Shown here one piece after another: positions 25,673 through 36,327 of a stretch of 64,000 nucleotides of DNA. Below the pieces are notes generated by a model. The model did not search any database, had not been told where the DNA came from, and was given only the letters and a program-made list of their open reading frames with translations. The stretch lies in NCBI GenBank assembly GCA_963789535.1, contig CAWBKU010000005.1, positions 806,001 to 870,000 on the forward strand, written 5' to 3'. The DNA comes from CAVXHQ01 sp963789535. GTDB lineage: Bacteria; Pseudomonadota; Alphaproteobacteria; Rhodobacterales; Rhodobacteraceae. Each line of letters starts with the position of its first letter. Within the stretch, counting starts at the first letter, position 1. The position numbers and the translations under genes are program-made.

Positions 25673-27439
25673 TCAGACCGGCAGGCCGACGACGAAGCGC
25701 GCGCCGAGGGGATCCGAGGTCAGGTCCGCGTCGGTCGGGCGGATGTTCTCGGCCCAGATGACGCCGTCGTGCGCCTCGACGATCTGCTTGGAAATCGCGA
25801 GGCCAAGGCCCGAGTTGTTGCCGAAATCGCTCGCCGGACGCTCTGAATAGAACCGCTGGAACACCTTGCCCAGCGCCTCTTCGGGGATGCCGGGGCCGGT
25901 ATCCTCGACCACGACGAGAACCCGGTTCTCGCGCTTGCGCGCCCATATCCGGATCGCATCGCCCGGCTCGCAGAACGAGATCGCATTGGTGATGAGGTTG
26001 ACGAACACCTGCGCCAGCCGCGCCTCGAGGCCGTAGACGATCATCGCCTCCTCCGGCAGGTCCGAGATGAAGTCGATGCCCTTGGTCTGCGCCTCCTTGC
26101 CGAGGAACTCGTTGAGATTGCGCAGCATGTGCATGAGGTCGAAGGGCTCTTCCTGCTCCTTGACCAGTTCGCTGTCGAGCCGCGAGGCACTGGAGATGTC
26201 GCTGACGAGGCGGTCGAGGCGGCGCACGTCGTGCTCGATCACCTCGAGCATGCGCTCGCGCTGATCGTCGCGTTTGGCGATGCGCATCGTGCCGACGGCG
26301 GATCGCAGCGAGGCGAGCGGGTTCTTGATCTCGTGGCTCACGTCGGCGGCGAATTGTTCGTTGGCCTCGATCCGCTCGTAGAGGGCGGCCACCATGCCGC
26401 GCATCGCCGCCGACAGCCGCCCGATCTCGTCGGGGCGCGAAGTGAGGTCGGGGATGCGGATGCGGTCGGGCGACATGCGCCGCGCATTGCGGTCGCGGCC
26501 GAGTTCGGCGGCAGTGGCAAGGTCCGCGATCGGGTTGGCGATGGTCGAGGCGAGCACGAGGCTCAGGCCGATGGACACGAGGATACCGATCACGAAGAGT
26601 TGCAGCACCTGCTCGCGTTCGCGCCGCACGAGCGCATCGATCTCGCCCGCCGCGGTGGCCATTCCGATGACGCCGACGGCGGTGCCGTTCCGCTCGATCG
26701 GGGTCGCCACGGCGAGGATCGTGCGGCCCTGATCGTCGGGTGACATCGACCCGTTGGTGCCCTCGGTCAACGTTTGGTCGACGAGGGCCGCAGCGCTGGT
26801 CAGGGCGTCTGGCCGGTCGGGCGTCGCCTGTCCCGGCACGAGGGTCCGGGCCAGCCAGTCCCAGGCGCCGTTGAGGAAATTGGTGATGATCGTGCCGCCG
26901 CCGTCATAGGCGAGGCCCGACACCGGACCGCTCGTCTCGCCGGCGTCGCGCGCGACGAGGGTGCCGGTGGTGTCGAACACGAAGACCTCGACGCCGCGCC
27001 GCAGGTCGATCTGCGACAACAGGGCATCCGCGTCGATCCCGTCACCGGTCGCAAGGTTCACCGGCGCCCCGGCAGGCAGGCTCGCCTCGAAGACGTCGGC
27101 GACCAGTTCCGCCTCGGAAACGAGGCTGTTGGCGCGTTGGAATGCGAGGTTGTCGCGGCTGGGCGCAAGATAGAGCATCCCCGCCACCAGCACGATGAGG
27201 GCGACGAGGTTGAAGGTGATGATCCGCCGCGCCAGCGGCGAGCGGTTGAGCGTGATGAGGCCCCGCCTGCGCCGGCGTTCGTTCAGGTCGCGCGCGAACG
27301 CGCCCTGCGGGCCGACCCAGTCGTCGCCGATGACGACCTGCGCGCCTTTGGCCTCGGCCCGGTCGCGCGCCTCGGCCGATGCCGCCGCCCGCCGGACCGA
27401 ATTCAGGTCGCGCACGTCGATGTTGGATGCCATCGCCAT
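25673..27439 (-). CDS. chvG: Sensor histidine kinase ChvG (ExoS-like)
   Basis: 588 aa. A basic cytoplasmic N-terminus, first membrane helix near residues 72-92 (FNLVALIVLVAGMLYL), a ~190-residue periplasmic domain, second helix near 277-300 (LFVIGILVSIGLSLVLA), HAMP, H-box DVSHEIKNPLASLR with His near residue 368, N-box NLITNAISF, G-boxes VEDTGPGIP and NSGLGLAISK. Senses envelope/acid conditions in rhizobia via ExoR. Partner chvI lies 33 bp upstream. Confidence 0.92.
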   Translation of the reverse strand: MAMASNIDVRDLNSVRRAAASAEARDRAEAKGAQVVIGDDWVGPQGAFARDLNERRRRRGLITLNRSPLARRIITFNLVALIVLVAGMLYLAPSRDNLAFQRANSLVSEAELVADVFEASLPAGAPVNLATGDGIDADALLSQIDLRRGVEVFVFDTTGTLVARDAGETSGPVSGLAYDGGGTIITNFLNGAWDWLARTLVPGQATPDRPDALTSAAALVDQTLTEGTNGSMSPDDQGRTILAVATPIERNGTAVGVIGMATAAGEIDALVRREREQVLQLFVIGILVSIGLSLVLASTIANPIADLATAAELGRDRNARRMSPDRIRIPDLTSRPDEIGRLSAAMRGMVAALYERIEANEQFAADVSHEIKNPLASLRSAVGTMRIAKRDDQRERMLEVIEHDVRRLDRLVSDISSASRLDSELVKEQEEPFDLMHMLRNLNEFLGKEAQTKGIDFISDLPEEAMIVYGLEARLAQVFVNLITNAISFCEPGDAIRIWARKRENRVLVVVEDTGPGIPEEALGKVFQRFYSERPASDFGNNSGLGLAISKQIVEAHDGVIWAENIRPTDADLTSDPLGARFVVGLPV

Positions 27440-27472
27440 TACCGCCTCTGCCGCTGTTCTGGCCGGGGGCCC

Positions 27473-28174
27473 CTATTCCTCGTTATAGCGATAGCCGATA
27501 CCATAGAGCGTCTCGATCGCCGAGAACTCGTCGTCGGCCATCCGCATCTTCTTGCGCAGCCGCTTGATGTGGCTGTCGATGGTGCGGTCGTCGACATAGA
27601 CCTGATCGTCGTAGGCCACATCCATGAGCTGGTCGCGCGATTTGACGAAACCGGGACGCTGGGCCAGCGCCTGCAACAGCAGGAACTCGGTCACGGTCAG
27701 CGACACGTCCTGCCCCTTCCACGATACCGCATGGCGCAGCGGGTCCATGGTCAACTGGCCGCGGACCATGACCTTGTTCTCCTCCGTCACCTCGATGGCG
27801 TCGCCCGCAACCGCGTCCTGACGGCGCAGGAGCGCGCGGATACGCTCGACCAGCAGACGCTGCGAGAACGGCTTTTTCACATAATCGTCCGCGCCCATCC
27901 GCAGGCCGAGAACTTCGTCGATCTCGTCGTCCTTGGAGGTGAGGAAGATCACCGGCATCGACGTCTTCTGGCGCAGTCGCTGAAGCAGGTCCATCCCGTC
28001 CATGCGCGGCATCTTGATGTCGAGCACGGCCATGTCTGGCATCTTCTTGGAAAAGGCGTCCAGCGCGGACTGCCCGTCGTTGTAGGTTTCGACTTCGAAA
28101 CCCTCTGCCTCGAGGGTCATCGATACGGACGTCAGGATATTCCTGTCGTCATCGACAAGAGCGATCTTGTTCAT
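27473..28174 (-). CDS. chvI: Response regulator ChvI (OmpR family)
   Basis: 233 aa. Receiver domain with VDDDRNILTS, phospho-aspartate in MAVLDIKMPRMDG, and LTSKDDEIDEV; C-terminal winged helix with DRTIDSHIKRLRKKM. Paired with chvG; in Sinorhizobium and Agrobacterium ChvI controls envelope, exopolysaccharide and motility genes. First gene of the operon chvI-chvG-hprK-rapZ-EIIA-ptsH, divergent from pckA. Confidence 0.93.
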   Translation of the reverse strand: MNKIALVDDDRNILTSVSMTLEAEGFEVETYNDGQSALDAFSKKMPDMAVLDIKMPRMDGMDLLQRLRQKTSMPVIFLTSKDDEIDEVLGLRMGADDYVKKPFSQRLLVERIRALLRRQDAVAGDAIEVTEENKVMVRGQLTMDPLRHAVSWKGQDVSLTVTEFLLLQALAQRPGFVKSRDQLMDVAYDDQVYVDDRTIDSHIKRLRKKMRMADDEFSAIETLYGIGYRYNEE

Positions 28175-28489
28175 GGGGTTTGGCCTCTTACTGCTCGGTT
28201 ATTGTTTTTGCCTGCGTTTTTCCGTCTATGTCGTCCGATCGGGCCCGGCGAATCAAACGAAAAGTGCGAATCGGGGCCGTCGCGGTGCCTTATTTGCGCC
28301 GATAAACCCTTACCAATGACTAAAATGCCTCACCTTGGTTTCGCGCGACGCCGATGCGGCGCGGACTGTTGGCGCAAACATCGGCGGTGGTGGCGCTAAC
28401 AGACCCGGTTCTTCTGTGCAGTCGAAATTCGCGGGTCTACGCTTGCGATCATCGGGCGTCCCACGGCCCGACAGCCGAGAGGACCGAAG
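28175..28489. promoter_or_regulatory. Divergent control region between chvI and pckA
   Basis: 315 bp without a supportable gene; the short ORFs here are shadows. It must hold both promoters. The central part (about 28195-28330) is more AT-rich than its surroundings. I see no palindrome good enough to name a ChvI or catabolite regulator site. Confidence 0.55.
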
Positions 28490-30088
<1,599 letters not shown>

Positions 30089-30090
30089 AC

Positions 30091-30567
30091 ATGAGACAGT
30101 TTTGCGCGCTTGCGCCCATCATCCTCTGTCTGACGGGCACCGCTGTCGTCGCACAGGAGATCAGCCCCGCCGTCGCGCGTTACGAGGCGGGTGTCATCTG
30201 TCCGGCGACCGGCAACGAGGTGCCCTCGCTGCCCTTCGTGGCGCGGACGCTCGTGGTTCCGGCGGTGCAGGGCATGGGGTTCGGGGTGCGCGCCCTGACG
30301 ACCGAGGTCGTGGGACCGGTGCAGGCGCGGATCGTGCTGTCGCATCCGCCGATGGGCCCGTCCGGCGCCATCCGTCAGGAGTTCTCCCTCACGCTGTCTC
30401 CGACGCACCTTGCCGGGTTTCACTACCGCTTCGATGGCCCGGAAGAGTTGCTGCCGGGCACCTGGCGGGTGCAGGCGCAGTCGGGCGGGACGGTTCTGTT
30501 CGCTGTCGATTTCAACGTCGTCGCCCCCGGCCCCAACGACGGCCTTGTGCGGGCCTGCGGGCTGTGA
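30091..30567 (+). CDS. Secreted DUF3859-like protein, first of a tandem pair
   Basis: 158 aa. Signal peptide MRQFCALAPIILCLTGTAVVAQ with cleavage after AxA-like VVA, then one beta-rich domain with VPAVQGMGFGVR and SHPPMGPSGA, which I associate with DUF3859. Start is two bases after pckA, implying read-through. It overlaps the next gene by one base. About 35-40% of the core aligns by eye with the second copy. Periplasmic or surface location inferred. Function unknown. Confidence 0.75.
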   Translation: MRQFCALAPIILCLTGTAVVAQEISPAVARYEAGVICPATGNEVPSLPFVARTLVVPAVQGMGFGVRALTTEVVGPVQARIVLSHPPMGPSGAIRQEFSLTLSPTHLAGFHYRFDGPEELLPGTWRVQAQSGGTVLFAVDFNVVAPGPNDGLVRACGL

Positions 30568-31127
30568 TGCGCGCCTTTTCGCACCCCTTCCGGCGTCCTG
30601 TCGCGTTTTTACTGACCTGCGCGCTTTGCGTTTCCGCCGCCGCCGCGCAACCGGCCGATACGCTCGATGCCCGGATCACCGGCTTCGAGACGGGCGTGGT
30701 CTGCAATCCGGTCGTCGTCGACCTGGCTCCCGCCCCCGACACCGTCTCCGGCTCGGTCAACGTCGTCACCGACCTGCCCGGCTTTACCGCGGACAGCCGC
30801 CGCGTCCCCGCCGTCATCGGCATCTCGTTCGGCGCAGTCATCGGCCCGAACCTCGCCGACTTTCCCTATGTCGAGATGGTCGTGACGCATCCGCCGATGG
30901 GCCCGAACGGCGTGACCGAACAGCGCTATCCCACGTCGTTCCTGTCGGGCGACCGGTCCCCCGCGATCTACATGCTCGAGCGCGAGGACGAACTCGTCAT
31001 CGGCACCTGGACCTTCGAGGCGCGCGCCGAGGGCGCGGTGCTGTTCCGCTCGACCTTCGAGGTGGTGCCGCCGCAGGCCCTGCCGGAACTCGCGCGGATC
31101 TGCGATTACGAGAACCTGCTGTCGTAG
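30567..31127 (+). CDS. Secreted DUF3859-like protein, second of a tandem pair
   Basis: 186 aa from the ATG at 30567 that overlaps the preceding stop (TGATG). A longer N-terminal signal segment (PVAFLLTCALCVSAAAAQ) is followed by the same domain: VPAVIGISFGAV and THPPMGPNGV match the first copy. It differs by an insert of about 20 residues before the core and a C-terminal tail ending in ICDYENLLS. Tandem duplication is the simplest explanation. Function unknown. Confidence 0.75.
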   Translation: MRAFSHPFRRPVAFLLTCALCVSAAAAQPADTLDARITGFETGVVCNPVVVDLAPAPDTVSGSVNVVTDLPGFTADSRRVPAVIGISFGAVIGPNLADFPYVEMVVTHPPMGPNGVTEQRYPTSFLSGDRSPAIYMLEREDELVIGTWTFEARAEGAVLFRSTFEVVPPQALPELARICDYENLLS

Positions 31128-31174
31128 CGAAGGGGGCTGGGCGCCCCGCCCCGCATCGCCCCGGACCCGGCATC

Positions 31175-31532
31175 TTCCGGTGTGCAATCGCGCACCACGT
31201 CCGCACCGCAGGTCCGGAACATCGGTTCCCGCGTCAGGCCGGTCCGCGCCTCCCGGACAGACCCGACCGGCAGGTGACGGTGATCCGGTCCGGCCCGAGG
31301 GCCGCGCCGTCGCGCAGGAACGCCACCTCCAAAACCCGCGCGGGCAAGGTCACGGGGCGGTCGCGACGGTCGAAGATGCCCGGCCGCGTAGTCCGGTCAT
31401 GGGCAAGTCGGGCGTTCTCGGCGCCCACGACAGCGACAGCACGTAGCAGTCGAACCCGCCCGGCGTGCCGTCCGCCCGCGCCGCCGCCGCAAGGCAGGTG
31501 CCTGTCGCGAATGCCGCCCCTGTCGGTCGCAT
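31175..31532 (-). pseudogene. Ribonuclease T2 relic (internal deletion plus frameshifts)
   Basis: Three pieces of a T2-family RNase can be read in order on the minus strand in different frames. From 31532: a signal-like start, then FDCYVLSLSWAP, the first conserved beta-strand of the family. From about 31335: ARVLEVAFLRDG followed by ITVTCRSG, the C-terminal strand. From 31240: CGADVVRDCT, the terminal disulfide segment. The catalytic HGLWP and its partner motif are missing, and the total (~360 bp) is well below a normal gene (~600 bp). Transcribed toward the second DUF3859 gene. Confidence 0.7.
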
Positions 31533-31665
31533 CTTTTGCCTTCCCTCCCGGCTTTTGGCCCCCTATATAAGCGCAAGTTCCCCCACAACGTGAACTGGCC
31601 CGCCAAAACCCGGGCCGCCCAATTCAGGGCACGGGGAAGACATGCTTTCGCGAAAGGTGCCGCAG

Positions 31666-32448
31666 ATGTCCGACAAACCGATCATGGCCAAGGCCACCGC
31701 CGTCTGGCTCGTGGACAATACCACGCTCAGCTTCGCCCAGATCGGCGAGTTCTGCGGTCTGCACCCCCTCGAGGTGCAGGGCATCGCCGACGGCGACGTG
31801 GCCGCGGGCGTCAAGGGGTTCGATCCCATCGCCAACAATCAACTGGTCCCCGAAGAGATCGAAAAGGCCGAGAAAGATCCCGCCTACCGCCTCAAGCTCA
31901 AATTCTATGCCGCCGCTGTGGGCGAAGAGAAACGCCGGGGGCCGCGCTATACGCCGCTGTCGAAACGGCAGGACCGGCCAGCGTCGATCCTTTGGCTGGT
32001 GAAATTCCATCCCGAACTGTCGGACGGTCAGGTCAGCAAGCTCGTCGGCACCACCAAGCCGACGATCCAGGCGATCCGCGAGCGCACGCACTGGAACATC
32101 AACAACATCGACCCCATCGATCCCGTCGCCCTCGGACTGTGCAAGCAGTCCGAACTCGACGCCGCCGTGCAGAAGGCCAATGCCAAGAAGCTGCGCGAGG
32201 GGGGCGCCATGACCGACGACGAGCGCCGCAAACTCGTGTCGACCACCGTCAGTCTCGGCATGGCGCCCGAGCCGAAGATGATGCCGTCGTCGATGTCCGG
32301 CCTCGAGACGTTCAGCCTCACCGACAGTGCCGACGACCCGCGCGGCCCCGAAGAAGAAGAGCCGGTGGACAAGCGCGACATCCGCAACCCCGACAGCTTC
32401 TTCAGCCTGCCCGAGGGCGAGGATGACGAGGACGACGACGACAAATAG
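31666..32448 (+). CDS. trcR: Cell-cycle transcriptional regulator TrcR (DUF1013)
   Basis: 260 aa from the ATG at 31666 (AAAGGTG upstream, and MSDKPIMAKATAVWLVDN is the usual family start); an ATG at 31642 with ACGGGGA upstream would add eight residues. The DUF1013 core includes TLSFAQIGEFCGLHPLEVQG and SKLVGTTKPTIQAIRERTHW, two helix-turn-helix-like segments. The C-terminus ends in an acidic run. TrcR associates with RNA polymerase in Caulobacter. Stand-alone gene. Confidence 0.88.
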   Translation: MSDKPIMAKATAVWLVDNTTLSFAQIGEFCGLHPLEVQGIADGDVAAGVKGFDPIANNQLVPEEIEKAEKDPAYRLKLKFYAAAVGEEKRRGPRYTPLSKRQDRPASILWLVKFHPELSDGQVSKLVGTTKPTIQAIRERTHWNINNIDPIDPVALGLCKQSELDAAVQKANAKKLREGGAMTDDERRKLVSTTVSLGMAPEPKMMPSSMSGLETFSLTDSADDPRGPEEEEPVDKRDIRNPDSFFSLPEGEDDEDDDDK

Positions 32449-32621
32449 TCGCGAGGGCCCGGTGTCGCTGACGGCCCCGGGCAGAATTCGGTCGGGACCG
32501 CGGGCGCCTCTTCGTTCCGTGAGCGCATGCAGACCCGGTGCCGGCGTGAATAGCCCCTCGATCCGGAGGGCGGGCCGTGACCGACGGCCGGTTTCGACCG
32601 CGCCGTGGTCGCGACCCGTGG

Positions 32622-32640
32622 GATGGGGTTTCACCCCATC
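32622..32640. repeat. Dispersed hairpin repeat B, copy 2
   Basis: GATGGGGT-TTC-ACCCCATC, a perfect eight-base-pair hairpin in the gap between convergent trcR and flgI, followed by GTCC. The same core occurs at 13341 and, in degenerate form, at 22611-22640. It may terminate both convergent genes, but the recurrence points to a small dispersed element. Confidence 0.55.
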
Positions 32641-32686
32641 GTCCACGACCGGCCCCGAAAGCGCCCCGTCCTGCGGCGAATCGCCC

Positions 32687-33832
32687 TCAACGCACGATGA
32701 ACTCCGCATGCAGCGCGCCCGCCGCGCGGATGCTCTTGAGGATGTCGATCATGTCGTTCGGCGCCACACCCAGCGCATTGAGTGCCGCGACCACCTCGCT
32801 CAGCGACGCCCCGTCGCGGATTTCGGCCAGCCCGATGCCCGGCTCCTGTTGGATGCCTACCTGGGTGCGCGGCACCACCACCGTTTCGCCCGGCGAGAAC
32901 GGGTTGGGCTGCACCACCAGCGGCGCCTCTTCGATCCGCAGCGTCAGGCCACCCTGGCTCACCGCGACGCGGCTTATCCGCACATCCTCGCCCATGACGA
33001 TGGTCCCCGAGCGTTGGTCGACGACGACCCGGGCGGGCAGTTCGGGCTCGACCGTGATATTCTCGATCTGACCCAGTGCGTGCGCGGGAGAGGCCGCCCG
33101 CGTCGCCGCGATGTCGATCTGCACCGTCCCCGCATCGAGCATGATCGCCACCTGTCGCCCAAAGGCGCCGTTTACCGCCGCCTCGATCCGCCCCGCCGTG
33201 GTGAAATCCGGTGTGCGCAGCGCCAGCCGGACGGTGGTCAGCGTCGAGAAATCGAACGCCACCTCACGCTCGACGGTCGCGCCCGCCGGGATCACCCCGG
33301 CGGTCGGCACCCCTTGGGTGATCCGCGCTGCTGCCCCCTCGACCGAGACGCCGCCGGCGATGATCGTGCCCTGCGCCACGGCATAGATCTCGCCGTCCGC
33401 CGCATTGAGAGGCGTCATGATGAGCGTACCGCCCAGCAAGGACGACGCATCGCCGATCGCCGACACCGTTACGTCGATCGGGCTGCCGGCGCGGGCAAAC
33501 GGCGGCAGGCTCGCCGTCACCAGCACAGCAGCCACGTTGCGCGGCCGGAACTGTTCGCCCGTCACGTTGACGCCCAGCCGTTCGAGGATCGAGGTCATGA
33601 TCTCTTCGGTGAACGGCGAATTGCGCAACCCGTCGCCGGTGCCGTTCAGGCCCACCACGAGGCCGTAGCCGAGGAGTTCGTTCGAGCGCACCCCGTCGAA
33701 CTGCACCAAGTCCTTGAGCCGTACTGGCGTCGCGGACCCCGGCAGGGCCCCAATGGCCATCGCGACCATCGCGAAGAGGACCGCGAGGGTACGGCGCGCC
33801 CGGGCAAGGGGCGGTGGGGGGGTCTGCGGCAT
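32687..33832 (-). CDS. flgI: Flagellar P-ring protein FlgI
   Basis: 381 aa. A long signal segment (TLAVLFAMVAMAIGALPGSA) is followed by VRLKDLVQFDGVRSNELLGY, the conserved FlgI start. GLNGTGDG and the C-terminal LSEVVAALNALGVAPNDMI complete the family pattern. It polymerises as the P-ring around the rod in the periplasm. Last gene of the motB-flgE-flgK-flgL-flgI block. Confidence 0.95.
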   Translation of the reverse strand: MPQTPPPPLARARRTLAVLFAMVAMAIGALPGSATPVRLKDLVQFDGVRSNELLGYGLVVGLNGTGDGLRNSPFTEEIMTSILERLGVNVTGEQFRPRNVAAVLVTASLPPFARAGSPIDVTVSAIGDASSLLGGTLIMTPLNAADGEIYAVAQGTIIAGGVSVEGAAARITQGVPTAGVIPAGATVEREVAFDFSTLTTVRLALRTPDFTTAGRIEAAVNGAFGRQVAIMLDAGTVQIDIAATRAASPAHALGQIENITVEPELPARVVVDQRSGTIVMGEDVRISRVAVSQGGLTLRIEEAPLVVQPNPFSPGETVVVPRTQVGIQQEPGIGLAEIRDGASLSEVVAALNALGVAPNDMIDILKSIRAAGALHAEFIVR

Positions 33833-33868
33833 CGGATTCTCCGAATGGGGCGGGCATTTCGGCCCGCG

Positions 33869-34879
33869 TTACCTTAGGTATTGCGCGAGGTTCAGTTGCG
33901 ACAGCCGTGCTGTGACGGCGTAATGCGTCTCGAGCAGCACCTGCACCTCTTGCAGGGCGCCTGCCGTCTCATAGGGGTCGGCGGCATCGGTCTGGTTGCG
34001 GACGATGGACAGCGCCGTGGTGCGCGCCGCGATGTCGGCCTGCCGCCGCTCGATCAGCGCCTCCTGCTGGCCGAGGCCGGCGCGCATGCCCGTCAGCGGG
34101 GCGCCGACGGTAAGGGTGCGGGCGCTGGCGTCGTTCAGCACGGCGGTGCGTTCCGCGACCGTCATCGTCAGGCTCGTGTCCTCGGCGAGTGCCGCGAGTG
34201 CCGCGGCCTTCATCACATCGCGTAGTGTCGCATCGTCGGCGCGGATGCCGGGGGCGATCGTCAGATCGTCGGTGATCCGGCGGCTCTGCTGGCCACCGGT
34301 GTCCCCGGCATAGCCAACGGTCCCGAACCCGCCGCCCGGCGTGTCGAACCAGGCGTCCACCGCCGTCGCGAGATCCGCCGCCGTCGTCGCCCCCGCGGCC
34401 GCGATGCGCAGCGCGGCCATCATATCGGCGGCGCTGGCAAGGGGCGTCACATCCGTCGCGCGTCCGGCAAAGAGCGCCTCGCCTCCGAGGCGGGCGTTCA
34501 GAGCCGCGACGGTCCCGTCGAACGCGGTCCTGCCCGCCTGCGCGGCCAGTGCACGCTGTTGGTCGTCCGGTTCCTGCGCCAGCCCGAGGAGAGTGGTCGA
34601 CAGCGTGCTCCGTTCCGTCTCGATCCGCCCCAACCGGGTCTGGATGGCGTCCGTCCAAAGCACCGCCTCGGTAGCGGCGCGGGTGTGGATCGCGTTCAGG
34701 CCGAGCTGCCGGTCGATGTCGCGGACCGCGACGGTATCGCCCTTCAGCCGCGCCGTCAGGTCGGCCGTCTTGCCGGTCGACAACTCTCCGGTGAGGGTGG
34801 CGAGGCGGGTGCGGATCGCGGTGTTGTTGCGGTTCTGCGCAAAGCTCTGGGCCATGTCGCTGAGGGATGTCAGGGGCAT
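33869..34879 (-). CDS. flgL: Flagellar hook-associated protein FlgL (HAP3)
   Basis: 336 aa. Flagellin-like N-terminal helix (SLSDMAQSFAQNRNNTAIRT) and C-terminal helix (ALQEVQVLLETHYAVTARLSQ) flank a variable centre. FlgL joins filament to the FlgK junction. Its start overlaps the flgK stop by ten bases, and flgI follows 36 bp later. Somewhat divergent from enteric FlgL, but context settles the assignment. Confidence 0.88.
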   Translation of the reverse strand: MPLTSLSDMAQSFAQNRNNTAIRTRLATLTGELSTGKTADLTARLKGDTVAVRDIDRQLGLNAIHTRAATEAVLWTDAIQTRLGRIETERSTLSTTLLGLAQEPDDQQRALAAQAGRTAFDGTVAALNARLGGEALFAGRATDVTPLASAADMMAALRIAAAGATTAADLATAVDAWFDTPGGGFGTVGYAGDTGGQQSRRITDDLTIAPGIRADDATLRDVMKAAALAALAEDTSLTMTVAERTAVLNDASARTLTVGAPLTGMRAGLGQQEALIERRQADIAARTTALSIVRNQTDAADPYETAGALQEVQVLLETHYAVTARLSQLNLAQYLR

Positions 34880-36327
34880 ATCAGAATCTCCATCAGGCGC
34901 TGGATCATCGACTGGATCGTCTGGATGACGCGGGCGTTCGCGGCATAGGATTGTTCGATCCTCAGGAGCATCTGCATCTCCTGATCGCTGTCGACGCCGC
35001 CCGCGAGTTCGGCCTCGCGCAGGCCCGACCAGCGCGCGGTGGCAAAGGCCTGGGCGTCCTCGGCGCCAATCCGGGCGCCGCCGATCTGCGAGGCAAATCG
35101 GCTGGCGTGATCGGCGGCGCCACCGGTTGTGGTGCCGCCGGGCAAGGTGCGCTGGGCCGACAGGCCGTCGATCCAGCGGTTGAGTTGGGCGGCGTCGCCG
35201 ACCGGGCCCGCGGCACCGGCGGAAACGCCGTCGCGCAACCGGCTGAGCAGACCGCCCCGCGCCGGGTCGACCGCCGCATTCACGGCAATGCGCCCGGCCA
35301 GCCCGGTGTTGCCGGGACCCCCAAAGGCCGCCCCGCCGTCGGTGAACAGGCCTGCGTCGCCGGGGGCGAGAGTGGGGTCGGTGGCGCCATCCTGAAACCG
35401 CGCGATCAGATCCTCGGCCAGCGCGTCGAGGCTCGCCTCGGCGGCGGGCAGGGTGGTGTCGCGCAGGGTGAACGCCGCCTCGAGGGTGCCCCCCTTCAAA
35501 CGGCCAAAGCCGTTGGCGGCCAGCGGCACGCCGTCGCGGCTGATGCCCGCAAGGCTACCCGCACCCAACGACATCTGTGGCATAATGACCGAGGTCTGCG
35601 TGAATGCGAATGCGGCGGCGCGGCCATCGACCAGCGCCTCCCCCGCCGTGGTGAACAGCGCGACTTGGCCGTTGCCGCGATCCATCTCGCGGACCGGGAC
35701 GATGCCGGAGATGCGGTCGATAGCCTGCTGGCGCTGATCGATAAGGCCCGAGGGATCGACACCCGCGCCGCGCGCGCGCCCGATGTCGATGTTCAGCGTC
35801 TCGACCTGTTTCAGCGCGGCGTTCAGCGTCTCGACCTGCTGGCCGATCTCGCGGTCGGCGCGCTGCCGTTCGGTGCGCAGGCCCGCCGCATCCTCGTTCA
35901 GCGCCGAGGCGAGATCGCCAAGGCTCCAGACCACCTCGGTCAGGCGCTGTTCGGAAGCAGGGTTCGAGGCCGAGGCATAGAGCGCCGCCTCGAGCGCCGC
36001 GATCCGCCCCGTCAGCCCGCCCGCGTCGTCCGGCCCGCCGATCAGCGTCTCGAGCCGGGCGGCGGCGCCTGCGGCGGTCTGTCGTCCCCCCAGTTGTGCG
36101 TCCGACAGCCGCCGTTCGGCGAGGATGCCGCGGTCCTGGATCCGGTCGATCCCCGAGACGAGGACGCCGGCGCCGTTTCCGCCGATCGACAGCGCCTGAA
36201 GGTTCACCTGCCGACGCCCATAGCCGGGCGTCAGCGCGTTGGCGAGGTTGGCCGAAGCGATCTCGGCCATCCGGGACGAGGCGTTCAGGCCAGAGACCGC
36301 GTTGGCCAGCGATTGCGAAATGCTCAT
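34870..36327 (-). CDS. flgK: Flagellar hook-associated protein FlgK (HAP1)
   Basis: 485 aa. The N-terminal rod/hook domain MSISQSLANAVSGLNASSRM with ANLANALTPGYGRR matches the flagellar axial-protein ANxxNxxTPGY motif; the C-terminal helix EMQMLLRIEQSYAANARVIQ ends in the conserved coiled coil. FlgK forms the hook-filament junction. Located between flgE and flgL; a GC-rich palindrome (36348-36364) lies just upstream. Confidence 0.93.
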   Translation of the reverse strand: MSISQSLANAVSGLNASSRMAEIASANLANALTPGYGRRQVNLQALSIGGNGAGVLVSGIDRIQDRGILAERRLSDAQLGGRQTAAGAAARLETLIGGPDDAGGLTGRIAALEAALYASASNPASEQRLTEVVWSLGDLASALNEDAAGLRTERQRADREIGQQVETLNAALKQVETLNIDIGRARGAGVDPSGLIDQRQQAIDRISGIVPVREMDRGNGQVALFTTAGEALVDGRAAAFAFTQTSVIMPQMSLGAGSLAGISRDGVPLAANGFGRLKGGTLEAAFTLRDTTLPAAEASLDALAEDLIARFQDGATDPTLAPGDAGLFTDGGAAFGGPGNTGLAGRIAVNAAVDPARGGLLSRLRDGVSAGAAGPVGDAAQLNRWIDGLSAQRTLPGGTTTGGAADHASRFASQIGGARIGAEDAQAFATARWSGLREAELAGGVDSDQEMQMLLRIEQSYAANARVIQTIQSMIQRLMEILICP

